Origin: Lyngbya confervoides BDU141951
GTDB lineage: Bacteria > Cyanobacteriota > Cyanobacteriia > Thermosynechococcales > Thermosynechococcaceae
DNA: 64,000 nt
Assembly: GCF_000817775.3 (NCBI RefSeq)
Contig: NZ_JTHE03000044.1
Coordinates: forward strand, 186,001 to 250,000
Direction of reading: 5' to 3'
Positions 28,507 through 36,450 of this stretch are shown here, in pieces (position 1 is the stretch's first letter; every line of letters starts with the position of its first letter). Made by a program: the position numbers and the translations under genes. The notes under the pieces were generated by a model that was given only the letters and a program-made list of their open reading frames with translations, ran no database searches and was not told the DNA's origin.

Positions 28507-29250
28507 GTGTTGGAGCCATTTCCCATCATTCAAGTAGCCAAGGAAGCGGCTGAAGCCTATGAAGAAGTAGGAACAAAAGCAAAGTTTTGGTTTTACGATG
28601 AGCAACGCGGACGCTGTTTGTTTAAGAAAGCTCGTCCCAACACCGGGGAAGATTGGTCAGAGAAAGTCGCTGCTGAATTAGCCAAGATGCTGGGGTTGCC
28701 CCATGCCTCCTATGAACTTGCGACCTCTGATGGTGAACGGGGAACAGTTTCTCCTTCATTTATCCCCGCAGGAGGGGAGCTATCACTGGGAAATGAGCTG
28801 TTATCTCCAACGATTCCAGGTTATCCTCAGACAGAAGACTCTCCTTCGCAGCATACCGTTGCGCAAGTCTTTTCCATTCTGAAAGACTCTACATTAGAAC
28901 TGCCTTATGGTTGGGATGTACTGGCAAATATTACAGAAGCTCCTCATGTTTTCGTCGGCTATTTACTTTTGGATGCGTGGATTGGGAATACGGATCGACA
29001 CCATGAAAACTGGGGTGTCATCAAGCTAGAGTCTTTAACCTACCTGGCACCAACCTACGATCATGCGTCAAGCCTTGGGCGAAATTTGCCGGATAGTGAA
29101 CGGTACGGGCGTTTTAAAACCACGGATCAAGGATTTACAGTTCAAGCCTTTGTGATGAAAGGCAAGTCTTGTTTGTATCGTCGAACTACAGACAATCGAC
29201 CGCTGAAAGTTCATGCAGCATTTTTAGAAGCGGCAGCTGAATCTTGCTAG
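28507..29250 (+). CDS. HipA-like protein kinase
   Basis: The 247-residue protein resembles HipA-type Ser/Thr kinases. A nucleotide-binding Lys is likely in CLFKKARP (40/41) and an acidic helix follows (EDWSEKVAAELAKMLG). The catalytic loop is WIGNTDRHHENWG, with Asp163 and Asn168, and the metal-binding motif is TYDHASSLG, with Asp185. The C-terminus ends soon after a helix (LKVHAAFLEAAAESC), earlier than I would expect for the family, so it may be shortened. No HipB-type antitoxin gene lies beside it; the next gene is a HIRAN-domain protein. The region looks AT-richer than its neighbours. The target is unknown. Confidence 0.78.
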   Translation: MLEPFPIIQVAKEAAEAYEEVGTKAKFWFYDEQRGRCLFKKARPNTGEDWSEKVAAELAKMLGLPHASYELATSDGERGTVSPSFIPAGGELSLGNELLSPTIPGYPQTEDSPSQHTVAQVFSILKDSTLELPYGWDVLANITEAPHVFVGYLLLDAWIGNTDRHHENWGVIKLESLTYLAPTYDHASSLGRNLPDSERYGRFKTTDQGFTVQAFVMKGKSCLYRRTTDNRPLKVHAAFLEAAAESC

Positions 29251-29285
29251 CGAGACGGATGATCCAACTGTGATTCTGGCCCGAA

Positions 29286-29732
29286 GTGGGGAAAAAAGTG
29301 ACTGATAATTTTGAGGTCTTTCCTTGCCCGGAGCTAGACAGCAGCGGACTTTACCACGTCCATTTTTTTCTGCATGGCTTGCGCCATCGACCAGAATCAG
29401 CAATCGATCGCGTGAATACCCTGAACCCGCGAGATCTAGTATTGTTAATGCGCGATTGTCAGAACAAATATGATCCTCAAGCGCTGGCTTTACGTACCCA
29501 AGAGGATCATTTGATTGGGTATCTCCCCAGATATATAACAAATGATGTCCACAAACTCCTTGACGAAAATCCTCAAGCGGTTAGTGTTCAAGTAGAACGA
29601 GTCAATTCTGCCCCTGCACCCATCCAGCTCAGATTACTATGCAGTGTGACGGCTCCATGGCCTGAAGACTTTCAACCCTTCAGCGATCGGCAATATCAAC
29701 CACTTCCGGAATTTTCGGAAATGAATGCTTGA
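29286..29732 (+). CDS. HIRAN-domain protein
   Basis: The 148-residue protein contains a HIRAN-like core. LNPRDLVLLMRDCQNKYDPQ precedes ALALRTQEDHLIGYLPRYIT, the usual N-x-x-D/P...G-Y-L-P-R pattern of that DNA-end-binding domain. The rest is Pro-rich and poorly conserved. GTG starts at 29286 and 29298 are both possible; GGGG lies just upstream. It begins 35 bp after the HipA-like gene, on the same strand in a different frame. A link between the two is inferred from position only. Confidence 0.75.
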   Translation: MGKKVTDNFEVFPCPELDSSGLYHVHFFLHGLRHRPESAIDRVNTLNPRDLVLLMRDCQNKYDPQALALRTQEDHLIGYLPRYITNDVHKLLDENPQAVSVQVERVNSAPAPIQLRLLCSVTAPWPEDFQPFSDRQYQPLPEFSEMNA

Positions 29733-29796
29733 GAATCAGAAAATTCCCAACTTTGCCAACTTATCGACATCATAATCATATAGAATCCAGGCTTTC

Positions 29797-30567
29797 ATGC
29801 AAAACGTACGCAATCACATCATCCTGATTTCTGGAGCCAGTAGCGGTATCGGTGCGGCCTGTGCTCAGGTATTTGCAGAAGCCGGGGCCAGGCTGATTCT
29901 GGCAGCTCGTCGGCGCGATCGCCTCGAATCGCTCGCAGCCCAGCTCCAGGATAGCCACAGTACCCGCTGCCATCTCATCCCCCTGGATGTCCGCGATCGC
30001 GCTCAGGTGGCGCAGGCTTTATCCCAACTCCCTGCGGACTGGCAGGCGATCGATGTTCTGGTGAACAATGCAGGACTCAGCCGCGGCTTGGATAAACTCC
30101 ATGAGGGCAACCTCCAGGATTGGGAGGAAATGATTGATACCAACATTAAGGGGCTGCTCTATCTTACGCGAGCCTTAGTTCCGGGCATGGTTGAGCGCCA
30201 GCGCGGACATGTGATTAACATTGGCTCGATTGCCGGACATCAAACCTATCCGCGTGGGAATGTCTATTGCGCGACGAAGGCCGCAGTCCGGGCAATTTCC
30301 GAAGGTTTAAAGCAAGATTTATTAGGCACACCCATTCGAGTCAGCACCGTTGATCCGGGGCTGGTGGAAACTGAATTTAGTGAGGTGCGCTTCCATGGCG
30401 ATCGCGATCGCGCCCAGCGTGTCTACTCCGATACCGTCCCCCTGCAGGGGCGGGATGTGGCTGAGGTGGTGCTCTTTTGCGCCACCCGTCCGGCCCACGT
30501 CAACCTGAGCGAAATGTTAGTTCTGCCCACTGCTCAGGCTGGAGCAACACTGGTCCATCGGGCCTGA
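29797..30567 (+). CDS. Short-chain dehydrogenase/reductase, YdfG-like
   Basis: The 256-residue NADP(H)-dependent oxidoreductase has cofactor motif SGASSGIG (12-19), NNAG (90-93) and catalytic Ser144, Tyr157, Lys161. The Arg pair AARRRDR after the second strand points to NADP preference. The C-terminal motif VDPGLVETEFSEVRFHGD is typical of the YdfG/serine-3-dehydrogenase group, which acts on 3-hydroxy acids. The natural substrate here is unknown. The ATG at 29797 follows a stretch with no strong Shine-Dalgarno. Confidence 0.9.
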   Translation: MQNVRNHIILISGASSGIGAACAQVFAEAGARLILAARRRDRLESLAAQLQDSHSTRCHLIPLDVRDRAQVAQALSQLPADWQAIDVLVNNAGLSRGLDKLHEGNLQDWEEMIDTNIKGLLYLTRALVPGMVERQRGHVINIGSIAGHQTYPRGNVYCATKAAVRAISEGLKQDLLGTPIRVSTVDPGLVETEFSEVRFHGDRDRAQRVYSDTVPLQGRDVAEVVLFCATRPAHVNLSEMLVLPTAQAGATLVHRA

Positions 30568-30574
30568 ACCTCAG

Positions 30575-30802
30575 CTAAGGCGGATCGTGCTGTGTCCGAT
30601 CCCTTGCCATGATTCTGGGGTAGATGCCCACAAAAAAAATCATCCAAGCAGCCACCGGAACGGCGAGCAAGCTTGCCAGCCACAGCCAGGGGAGAAAGTA
30701 TAGCAGGGCTGTAATCACACTACAGCCCGTTAAAAGAATGGACCAGGGTTGGCACCACCAGGGCTTATAACTCCAGACGCTGTTGGGTTTAAGATGGCCC
30801 AT
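30575..30802 (-). CDS. Small membrane protein coupled to VKOR (DUF6737-like, tentative)
   Basis: The 75-residue protein begins MGHLKPNSVWSYKPWWCQPW and has two hydrophobic segments (SILLTGCSVITALLYFLPWL and LASLLAVPVAAWMIFFVGIY). It looks like the small conserved cyanobacterial proteins placed in DUF6737, though I am not certain. The start is only 2 bp beyond the VKOR stop on the same strand, so the two are probably translationally coupled. It converges with the SDR gene, 7 bp between stops. Confidence 0.72.
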   Translation of the reverse strand: MGHLKPNSVWSYKPWWCQPWSILLTGCSVITALLYFLPWLWLASLLAVPVAAWMIFFVGIYPRIMARDRTQHDPP

Positions 30803-30804
30803 AA

Positions 30805-31803
30805 TTAGTTCTGGAAATCCTGAGGCCCTTCATAGCCCGAGACCTTTGCCAGTTCGCTCAAGGGTCGAGCCCCGGAGTAAAAGCGCCCATTAATTTCCCA
30901 GGTGGGAAAGCCCACCTCTGTTTTGAGTTGCTCCTTAGCCAGATCAAACTTTTGCTGACACAGATCCGGTTGGGCCGCTTTCCCCCTGGGATCGCATTCC
31001 ACATAGGGCATAATAGAGAGCGCCTCCACACCGAACAAATTTTTCTGGTCATAGCAGTGGGGACACCAGAAGGCCCCGTACATTACGGCTCCGGTATCTT
31101 TCAAATGCTGAGCAAGGGCAATCTCAGAGGCCGTAGATTCCTGGGTGACGCTAAAGACAACCTTGCCCGTATTGTCAGTAATATTGTAGGCATCGGCCAC
31201 ATCCGGAATGGGAGCGAAAATAATCAGCGTAGACAGAAGAGTAATCACGCCTAAAATAATGCCAGAAAAAAAGAGCTGGCCCAGATCCTCCCAGGCCCGA
31301 CCAATCAGGGTGAGAATGAACATTGCGGTTGCCAGAATTGCCGAGGCAACGCAATAAAAGCACAGCGCCTTGAGACCGTTGGGAATGACAAACTCGGTCG
31401 CCATGATGTACATCAGATAGCCACTAAAGAGCATCATGGCAGTGGATCCTAGAAAAAGCAGAAACCAAGTGCGCTTTTCCCAAACCAGCCTTTGATCCTT
31501 GTGGGTATCGGAGTTGAGGGCTAGGGGCCCCAGGGCCAGCCCGGCCATGACGACATAGGCCAGCAGTCCAAAGAAGGCCAAAGGAATGCCGTCGCCAAAG
31601 GCCACGGCATTGCCTGGCCCAAACACGGTGGCGTATCGACTGGAGAGCACCTGCTCACAGCCGTCGGTGGGACAGACGGTGGAGCTGCCTAGAAAACGGA
31701 CAACTGTCAGGTAGAGGGTATTGATTGCACCTAGGATAGCAATCGCGCCAATGATAGGCCTTGACCAGCGGTGAATCCAAGGTGAACGACGACGGCGACT
31801 CAT
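30805..31803 (-). CDS. VKOR-thioredoxin fusion disulfide-forming protein
   Basis: This membrane protein makes disulfides in exported proteins and passes electrons to quinone. From the ATG at 31803 it has 332 residues. The VKOR part (about 10-200) has loop cysteines C44 and C49 and active CFYC (C148, C151). The thioredoxin-like part (about 215-332) has CPHC (C247, C250), the cis-Pro segment GFPTW, and an extra Cys pair (C270, C282). This is the architecture known from the Synechococcus VKOR structure. The ORF extends to 31839, but that adds only 12 residues. Confidence 0.93.
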   Translation of the reverse strand: MSRRRRSPWIHRWSRPIIGAIAILGAINTLYLTVVRFLGSSTVCPTDGCEQVLSSRYATVFGPGNAVAFGDGIPLAFFGLLAYVVMAGLALGPLALNSDTHKDQRLVWEKRTWFLLFLGSTAMMLFSGYLMYIMATEFVIPNGLKALCFYCVASAILATAMFILTLIGRAWEDLGQLFFSGIILGVITLLSTLIIFAPIPDVADAYNITDNTGKVVFSVTQESTASEIALAQHLKDTGAVMYGAFWCPHCYDQKNLFGVEALSIMPYVECDPRGKAAQPDLCQQKFDLAKEQLKTEVGFPTWEINGRFYSGARPLSELAKVSGYEGPQDFQN

Positions 31804-32040
31804 AATCTGCTTGTTTGCCTCACGAGTTTCAATACACAATGATGACGCAGGCGGTGACCTTGAAGGTCCGAGACCGGTAGCGTTTTGACCGATAGCGTTT
31901 CGGTAAGGGCTGGTTCGGTTTCTATCTTAAATCAATCAGGCTGTCGCCATGGGATTCATCCTCCCTCAGAAAGAGGGGTCTCTCCGGGGACTTGAGCGCC
32001 AACCCCTGCGATATTGTTCCCTTTACCTCCTACATGACCC

Positions 32041-32514
32041 ATGCTACCCGTTGACTCAATTTTTTCTGGTGCCAATCTTTTTGTGCTGCCGTTTTGGACC
32101 CTGATGATTTTCTTTCCCCGCTGGGATTGGACCAAACGGATTATGGGTTCTTTCATTCCCTTTGCCCTGCTATCGCTGGTTTATCTGGTACTCTTTGTCG
32201 CGTCCCTTACCCCAGAGACGGCGCAAATGCTGGCTAATCCCACCTTGAAAGATGTGGCAGCCGTCTTCGCCAAGCCTCCGGTAGCCGCCACCGGATGGGT
32301 CCATTTTCTGGTGATGGATTTATTCGTGGGACGCTGGATTTACTGGGAAGGACAACGAACTGATACCTGGACTGTCCACTCCCTGGCGCTCTGTCTATTC
32401 GCGGGGCCGATGGGATTGTTTAGCCATATCTTGACTGCGGCGATCGCCGCCCGAAGGGAGGCCAATGCCGCCTCCGACCCCCCAGGTCCCCCGCCGACTG
32501 CTTCCGAGGGATAG
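32041..32514 (+). CDS. ABA4-like (DUF4281) membrane protein
   Basis: The 157-residue protein has about four membrane helices. It has the DUF4281/ABA4 family motifs: FSGANLFVLPFWTLMIFFPRWDWT, the HFLVMDLFVGRWIYW segment, and a C-terminal GPMGLFSHILT. Plant ABA4 is needed for neoxanthin formation; whether the cyanobacterial protein acts on carotenoids is not known. The last 30 residues are Pro/Ala-rich. It is divergent from VKOR, with 237 bp between starts. Confidence 0.85.
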   Translation: MLPVDSIFSGANLFVLPFWTLMIFFPRWDWTKRIMGSFIPFALLSLVYLVLFVASLTPETAQMLANPTLKDVAAVFAKPPVAATGWVHFLVMDLFVGRWIYWEGQRTDTWTVHSLALCLFAGPMGLFSHILTAAIAARREANAASDPPGPPPTASEG

Positions 32515-32573
32515 AACCTGAACACAATGGTAGTCTTTTTATAACTGTTCATGACTAGCCACTATCCCGTGCC

Positions 32574-33626
32574 ATGCCTGAGTTCATTGATACCCAACCC
32601 TGGAGCCAGACTCTTCAGCAATTGTTGGATCGCGAGTCACTGACGCAGTCCCAGGCTGCAGCACTCATGCAGGGCTGGCTCAATGAGCAAATTCCCGATG
32701 TGATCTCTGGGGCAATCTTGGCAGCGATTCAAGCGAAGGGCGTCTCGGCCCCGGAACTGGTCGGGATGGCTTCGGTCCTGCTGGCTCAGTCTTGCGGAGA
32801 AGCCGACCCCACGCCTTGGGACTATCCAGTGATTGATACCTGTGGGACCGGAGGAGATGGGGCTTCGACCTTTAATATTTCCACTGCTGTGGCTTTCGTT
32901 GCAGCAGCGGCGGGTTTAAAAGTTGCCAAGCATGGAAATCGTTCTGCCTCCAGTAAAGTGGGATCGGCGGATGTGTTAGAGGCCTTGGGCATTCCCCTAA
33001 ACCTGTCGCCCGAGCAAACCAGAACTGCACTCACTGAAGTTGGGGTGACCTTCTTATTTGCACCGGGTTGGCATCCGGCCATGAAGGCGGTTGCCCCCCT
33101 GCGGAAGGCCTTGAGAGTCCGAACCATCTTTAATTTGCTTGGCCCGCTGGTCAATCCCCTGCGACCCACCGGGCAGGTGATTGGTGTCTTTGATCGCCAA
33201 CTTTTAGCACCCATGGCCAGTGCCCTGGCCCAGATGGGTCTCCAGCGCGCGATTGTGCTGCATGGGCGCGAGCAGATTGATGAAGCGGGACTCGGAGACT
33301 GGACCGATTTAGAGGTGGTGAATCAGGGGGATCACCACTCGGAAATTCTCAAGCCGGAAGAACTGGGGATTTCGACCGCACCCCTGAGCGCACTGCAGGG
33401 CGGTGGGGTTGAGGAAAATGCTGACATCTTACGAGGCGTTCTCCAGGGACGAGGCACTCCGGCTCAAACCCAGGTTGTGGCCCTCAATGCCGCCTTGGCT
33501 CTGTTTGTGGGCCAGCAAGTGAACTCCTATGCCAATGGTGTTAAGATCGCCCAAGCTGTCTTGCAGGGGGGAGCCGCGTGGGAAAAATTAGAGCGTCTCG
33601 CCGAATTTTGTCGATCGGCGTCCTAG
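32574..33626 (+). CDS. trpD: Anthranilate phosphoribosyltransferase
   Basis: TrpD joins anthranilate and PRPP in tryptophan synthesis. The 350-residue protein has the PRPP-binding loop [17 protein letters not shown] (about 88-104), the [20 protein letters not shown] block, and the acidic metal site in HGREQIDE. Length is normal. It is separate from other trp genes. The PabB/TrpE-type enzyme at 14.9 kb is far away, so the pathway is dispersed, as usual in cyanobacteria. Confidence 0.96.
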   Translation: MPEFIDTQPWSQTLQQLLDRESLTQSQAAALMQGWLNEQIPDVISGAILAAIQAKGVSAPELVGMASVLLAQSCGEADPTPWDYPVIDTCGTGGDGASTFNISTAVAFVAAAAGLKVAKHGNRSASSKVGSADVLEALGIPLNLSPEQTRTALTEVGVTFLFAPGWHPAMKAVAPLRKALRVRTIFNLLGPLVNPLRPTGQVIGVFDRQLLAPMASALAQMGLQRAIVLHGREQIDEAGLGDWTDLEVVNQGDHHSEILKPEELGISTAPLSALQGGGVEENADILRGVLQGRGTPAQTQVVALNAALALFVGQQVNSYANGVKIAQAVLQGGAAWEKLERLAEFCRSAS

Positions 33627-33714
33627 GAACCCATGCTGTCTGACCTGAACGGTATGATCCTCCTTATGCTCCTCCTGGCATCCCAAACGTGCGCTGATCC
33701 ATCCCCCACCCCCC

Positions 33715-34410
33715 ATGTCCCACATTGCGATTGTTCTAATCGAAGACCACGACTTAACCCGCATGGCAATGCAGGCAACTCTGGAGCGGTATCCCGATTT
33801 TGAGGTATCTGGCGTTGCGGCTAACGGCATTGATGGCGTTCGGCTTGTCCATAAGATGGCACCCGATGTGGCGGTGATTGACGTTGGGCTTCCTGATATT
33901 GATGGGGTGGAGGTGACACGACGCATCAAGGAACGGCAGCAGGGGCGATCGCACACGAAAATTCTAATTCTGACCCTGCGCAATAACGAAGAGGTCGTGC
34001 TGGCAGCCTTTGGTGCAGGAGCGGATTCTTACTGTATGAAGGATGCGGCCTCGACCACCCTCATTGAAGCTGTAAAGCTAACGGCAGAAGGACAGTCTTG
34101 GATTGACCCGGCGATCGCGGGGATTGTTCTACGTCAAGCGCGTCACGACTCCTTCCCACAACCTGCCGGGGATTCGTCAGGACCTCCCCGGCGCCCCGGC
34201 CAGTTTATTGAAAATTCCCCCTTAACGGAGCGGGAGCTAGAGGTGCTGCAACTCATTGTAGATGGGTACAGTAACGCCATGATAGCCGAGCAGTTGTTTA
34301 TCACCGTCGGCACGGTCAAAACCCATGTTCGAAATATCCTCAACAAGCTCTGTGCCGACGACCGCACCCAAGCTGCAGTGAGAGCGCTGCGGTCTGGTTT
34401 AGTCAACTAG
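33715..34410 (+). CDS. NarL/FixJ-type response regulator
   Basis: The 231-residue regulator has a receiver at 1-125 (E10/D11, phospho-acceptor Asp56 in AVIDVGLP, Lys109 in CMKDA). A Pro-rich linker (about 144-166) precedes the LuxR-type helix-turn-helix at about 170-227 (LTERELEVLQLIVDGYSN... ITVGTVKTHVRNIL). It should bind DNA as a phosphorylation-controlled dimer. No sensor kinase is adjacent. The next gene begins 14 bp downstream. Confidence 0.93.
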   Translation: MSHIAIVLIEDHDLTRMAMQATLERYPDFEVSGVAANGIDGVRLVHKMAPDVAVIDVGLPDIDGVEVTRRIKERQQGRSHTKILILTLRNNEEVVLAAFGAGADSYCMKDAASTTLIEAVKLTAEGQSWIDPAIAGIVLRQARHDSFPQPAGDSSGPPRRPGQFIENSPLTERELEVLQLIVDGYSNAMIAEQLFITVGTVKTHVRNILNKLCADDRTQAAVRALRSGLVN

Positions 34411-34424
34411 GGATAGGGATACGG

Positions 34425-35963
34425 ATGAACCATGGGGGCAATGTGATTGAGGCACAGGTGCATCAACAGCTTTATGCCTTTCTCAAGCATCAAGGCGAGG
34501 CCCATTGGCCCCATCACCTCACGATTGCGCGACTGGTGGCCAGAGCCCTCCGCCTAGAGCGCAGTGCCCTTTTGCAGGTGAGTCCCCTGGCCGCCTACCA
34601 GGGACGCTACCGCCTCAGCTACTTGGCATCCCTCCTGTTTTCCCCCCAGTCTGCTGTGGTGGTGGCTCCCCTGCCTATTCTCCAGCAAATTTTACTGGTG
34701 GAAATGCAGCGATTTCGCACCTGGACCCAGACCCACAAGCCCCTGTACCGGGCCCAGGATTGGCCAGGACCCTCGGCGGGGGGAATTCTGTTGCTCTCGC
34801 CCCAGGAGTGGCTCGCTGATCTCCAAGCGGCCGTACCCCGTTTCCCCAGCGATTGGCCCCTTATTTTAGATGGCGCCGACCAGATTGAAACCTGGACGCG
34901 ACAGGCCCTAACCCGGCGTCTCACGGGCCAGGATTGGCAGCAGTTGCTGTGGGCGTTTCCAGGAAAAACAGCGGCCATTCGCGACATTCAGGTGGCCTTA
35001 ACCCATCATATTTTTCAGCATCCTCCCAATCCCTATCAGGCCGTTGTGTTAGATGGGGCCAAGCAATCCCTCCTGCGCCAGCTACAGCTGCAGCTGCAGC
35101 CCATGATGGATCAATCTCCGCTGCCCTGGCGCCGCTTTTGGGAGGACTTAGCCGATCAGAACCACCATGGCTGGGTGGAGATCAATCGGGAGCAGGGACA
35201 ATTTACCCTTTATCTGGCTCCCACAGCAGTCTGGCCCCAGGCGGCTGCACTGCTACAGCATCGGACAGCTGTTTTGCTCGGCAGTTCCTTTGGAGAGGCC
35301 GATGATGCGCTGCGCTTTCGGCAGGAGATGAACCTTGAGGATGTTACCTACGTGCGGTTTGCAGCAGAACGTCAGGGAGAAGAAATTCAGCTGTTTCTGC
35401 CCGATCGCATTCCCATGCCGAATACTGCTCAATTCCAGTCGGCCCTCCTCCACCAGGTTCAGCGGTTCTTGTTGAAAGACCTGGCCTTCTCTGCTCAGGA
35501 AGATCCCAATCCGCTTGTCCTGATTGTTGACGACACCCCAATGAAGGCTCAGGTTGCGTCTCAGTTGGCGGCATCCCTCGGATCGCGGGTGGTGATGGAA
35601 ACCACTCCTGTGCCTCCCCATGGGCTACTCATCTGCGGCTGGGAATTCTGGTTGAGTCACCATCAGGTGCTCCCGTGGCCTCGGTGCTTTATGGTGGCCA
35701 CCTTGCCCATTCCCTCTCCAGAACAACCGCGAGTGGCGGCTCGCATTGCTTATTACAAACTGCAGCGTCTAGACTGGTTCCGGCTCTATCTGCTCCCCCA
35801 CACCATTCAAACTCTGCAGCGGGCGATCGCCCCGGTGCGCAATCGCGAAAACGGACGGGTGATCATTTTTGATAATCGACTGTTGCATCGAAGTTACGGT
35901 CAGCAAATTTTGGCCGCCCTGAGTCCCTATGCGCGGGTGGAGTCCCCGGATCTGAGCTACTGA
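34425..35963 (+). CDS. DinG-like helicase-family protein with degraded Walker motifs
   Basis: The 512-residue protein aligns in outline with cyanobacterial DinG-type (XPD-like) proteins. The C-terminus has the HELICc2 signature ENGRVIIFDNRLLHRSYGQQ and LLGSSFGEADDALRF. The N-terminal half begins with about 50 residues of Leu/Arg-rich helix. Walker A would fall near LQVSPLAAYQGRYRLSYLAS but lacks GKT. The Walker B position reads LILDGADQIE instead of DEAH-type. No Fe-S cysteine set is seen. It may be an inactive or ATP-independent relative. It is 14 bp after the NarL-type regulator gene. Confidence 0.75.
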   Translation: MNHGGNVIEAQVHQQLYAFLKHQGEAHWPHHLTIARLVARALRLERSALLQVSPLAAYQGRYRLSYLASLLFSPQSAVVVAPLPILQQILLVEMQRFRTWTQTHKPLYRAQDWPGPSAGGILLLSPQEWLADLQAAVPRFPSDWPLILDGADQIETWTRQALTRRLTGQDWQQLLWAFPGKTAAIRDIQVALTHHIFQHPPNPYQAVVLDGAKQSLLRQLQLQLQPMMDQSPLPWRRFWEDLADQNHHGWVEINREQGQFTLYLAPTAVWPQAAALLQHRTAVLLGSSFGEADDALRFRQEMNLEDVTYVRFAAERQGEEIQLFLPDRIPMPNTAQFQSALLHQVQRFLLKDLAFSAQEDPNPLVLIVDDTPMKAQVASQLAASLGSRVVMETTPVPPHGLLICGWEFWLSHHQVLPWPRCFMVATLPIPSPEQPRVAARIAYYKLQRLDWFRLYLLPHTIQTLQRAIAPVRNRENGRVIIFDNRLLHRSYGQQILAALSPYARVESPDLSY

Positions 35964-36074
35964 TGGGATCGACCCCTGACAGTCGCGGGATTTGCTGCGA
36001 TCCATTACAAATCTCTCAGCTTCGCCTGGGGAGCATGATAGGGTGAAATGGCCAAGATTACGGGGGCAAGGATC

Positions 36075-36287
36075 ATGGGAGAGGCAAAGCGTCGCAAGCA
36101 ACAGCTTGGGGATCAATACGGGAAAGAAGACCCCATCCTCCCCTGGGTTCCCATTACTAAAACCCAGGCCCAGCGGTTTGTCGAGTTAACCAGTCGGGGC
36201 GCTTGGATCGGGATTGGATTGCTAGTGTTGACCTGGGTGACAGTCCGCTTCATTGGCCCGAGCTTAGGGTGGTGGCAGGTCAACTGA
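36075..36287 (+). CDS. DUF2839 family small membrane protein
   Basis: The protein is 70 residues from the ATG at 36075; an upstream ATG at 36048 adds nine residues outside the family. MGEAKRRKQQLGDQYGKEDP and then ITKTQAQRFVELTSRGAWIG lead into a single membrane helix ending RFIGPSLGWWQVN. This is the DUF2839 pattern, confined mainly to cyanobacteria. No function is known. It sits alone, before tRNA-Cys. Confidence 0.85.
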   Translation: MGEAKRRKQQLGDQYGKEDPILPWVPITKTQAQRFVELTSRGAWIGIGLLVLTWVTVRFIGPSLGWWQVN

Positions 36288-36348
36288 CGTGCTATTATGG
36301 ACCCTTGTGCACAAGATCATGGGTGCACAGTCATGCGTTCACAGTCTA

Positions 36349-36419
36349 GGCGGCATAGCCAAGTGGTAAGGCAGGGGCCTGCAAAGCCTTTATCCCCAGT
36401 TCGAATCTGGGTGCCGCCT
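36349..36419 (+). tRNA. tRNA-Cys (GCA)
   Basis: The acceptor stem GGCGGCA (36349-36355) pairs with TGCCGCC (36412-36418), and the discriminator is T. The D-arm is AGCCAAGTGGTAAGGC, the anticodon loop CTGCAAA gives GCA, and the T-arm CCCAGTTCGAATCTGGG is canonical. There is no encoded CCA. Length is 71 nt with no intron. Confidence 0.97.
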
Positions 36420-36450
36420 TTGAAGCACAGAGTCTTTTTAGGATTAGTCC

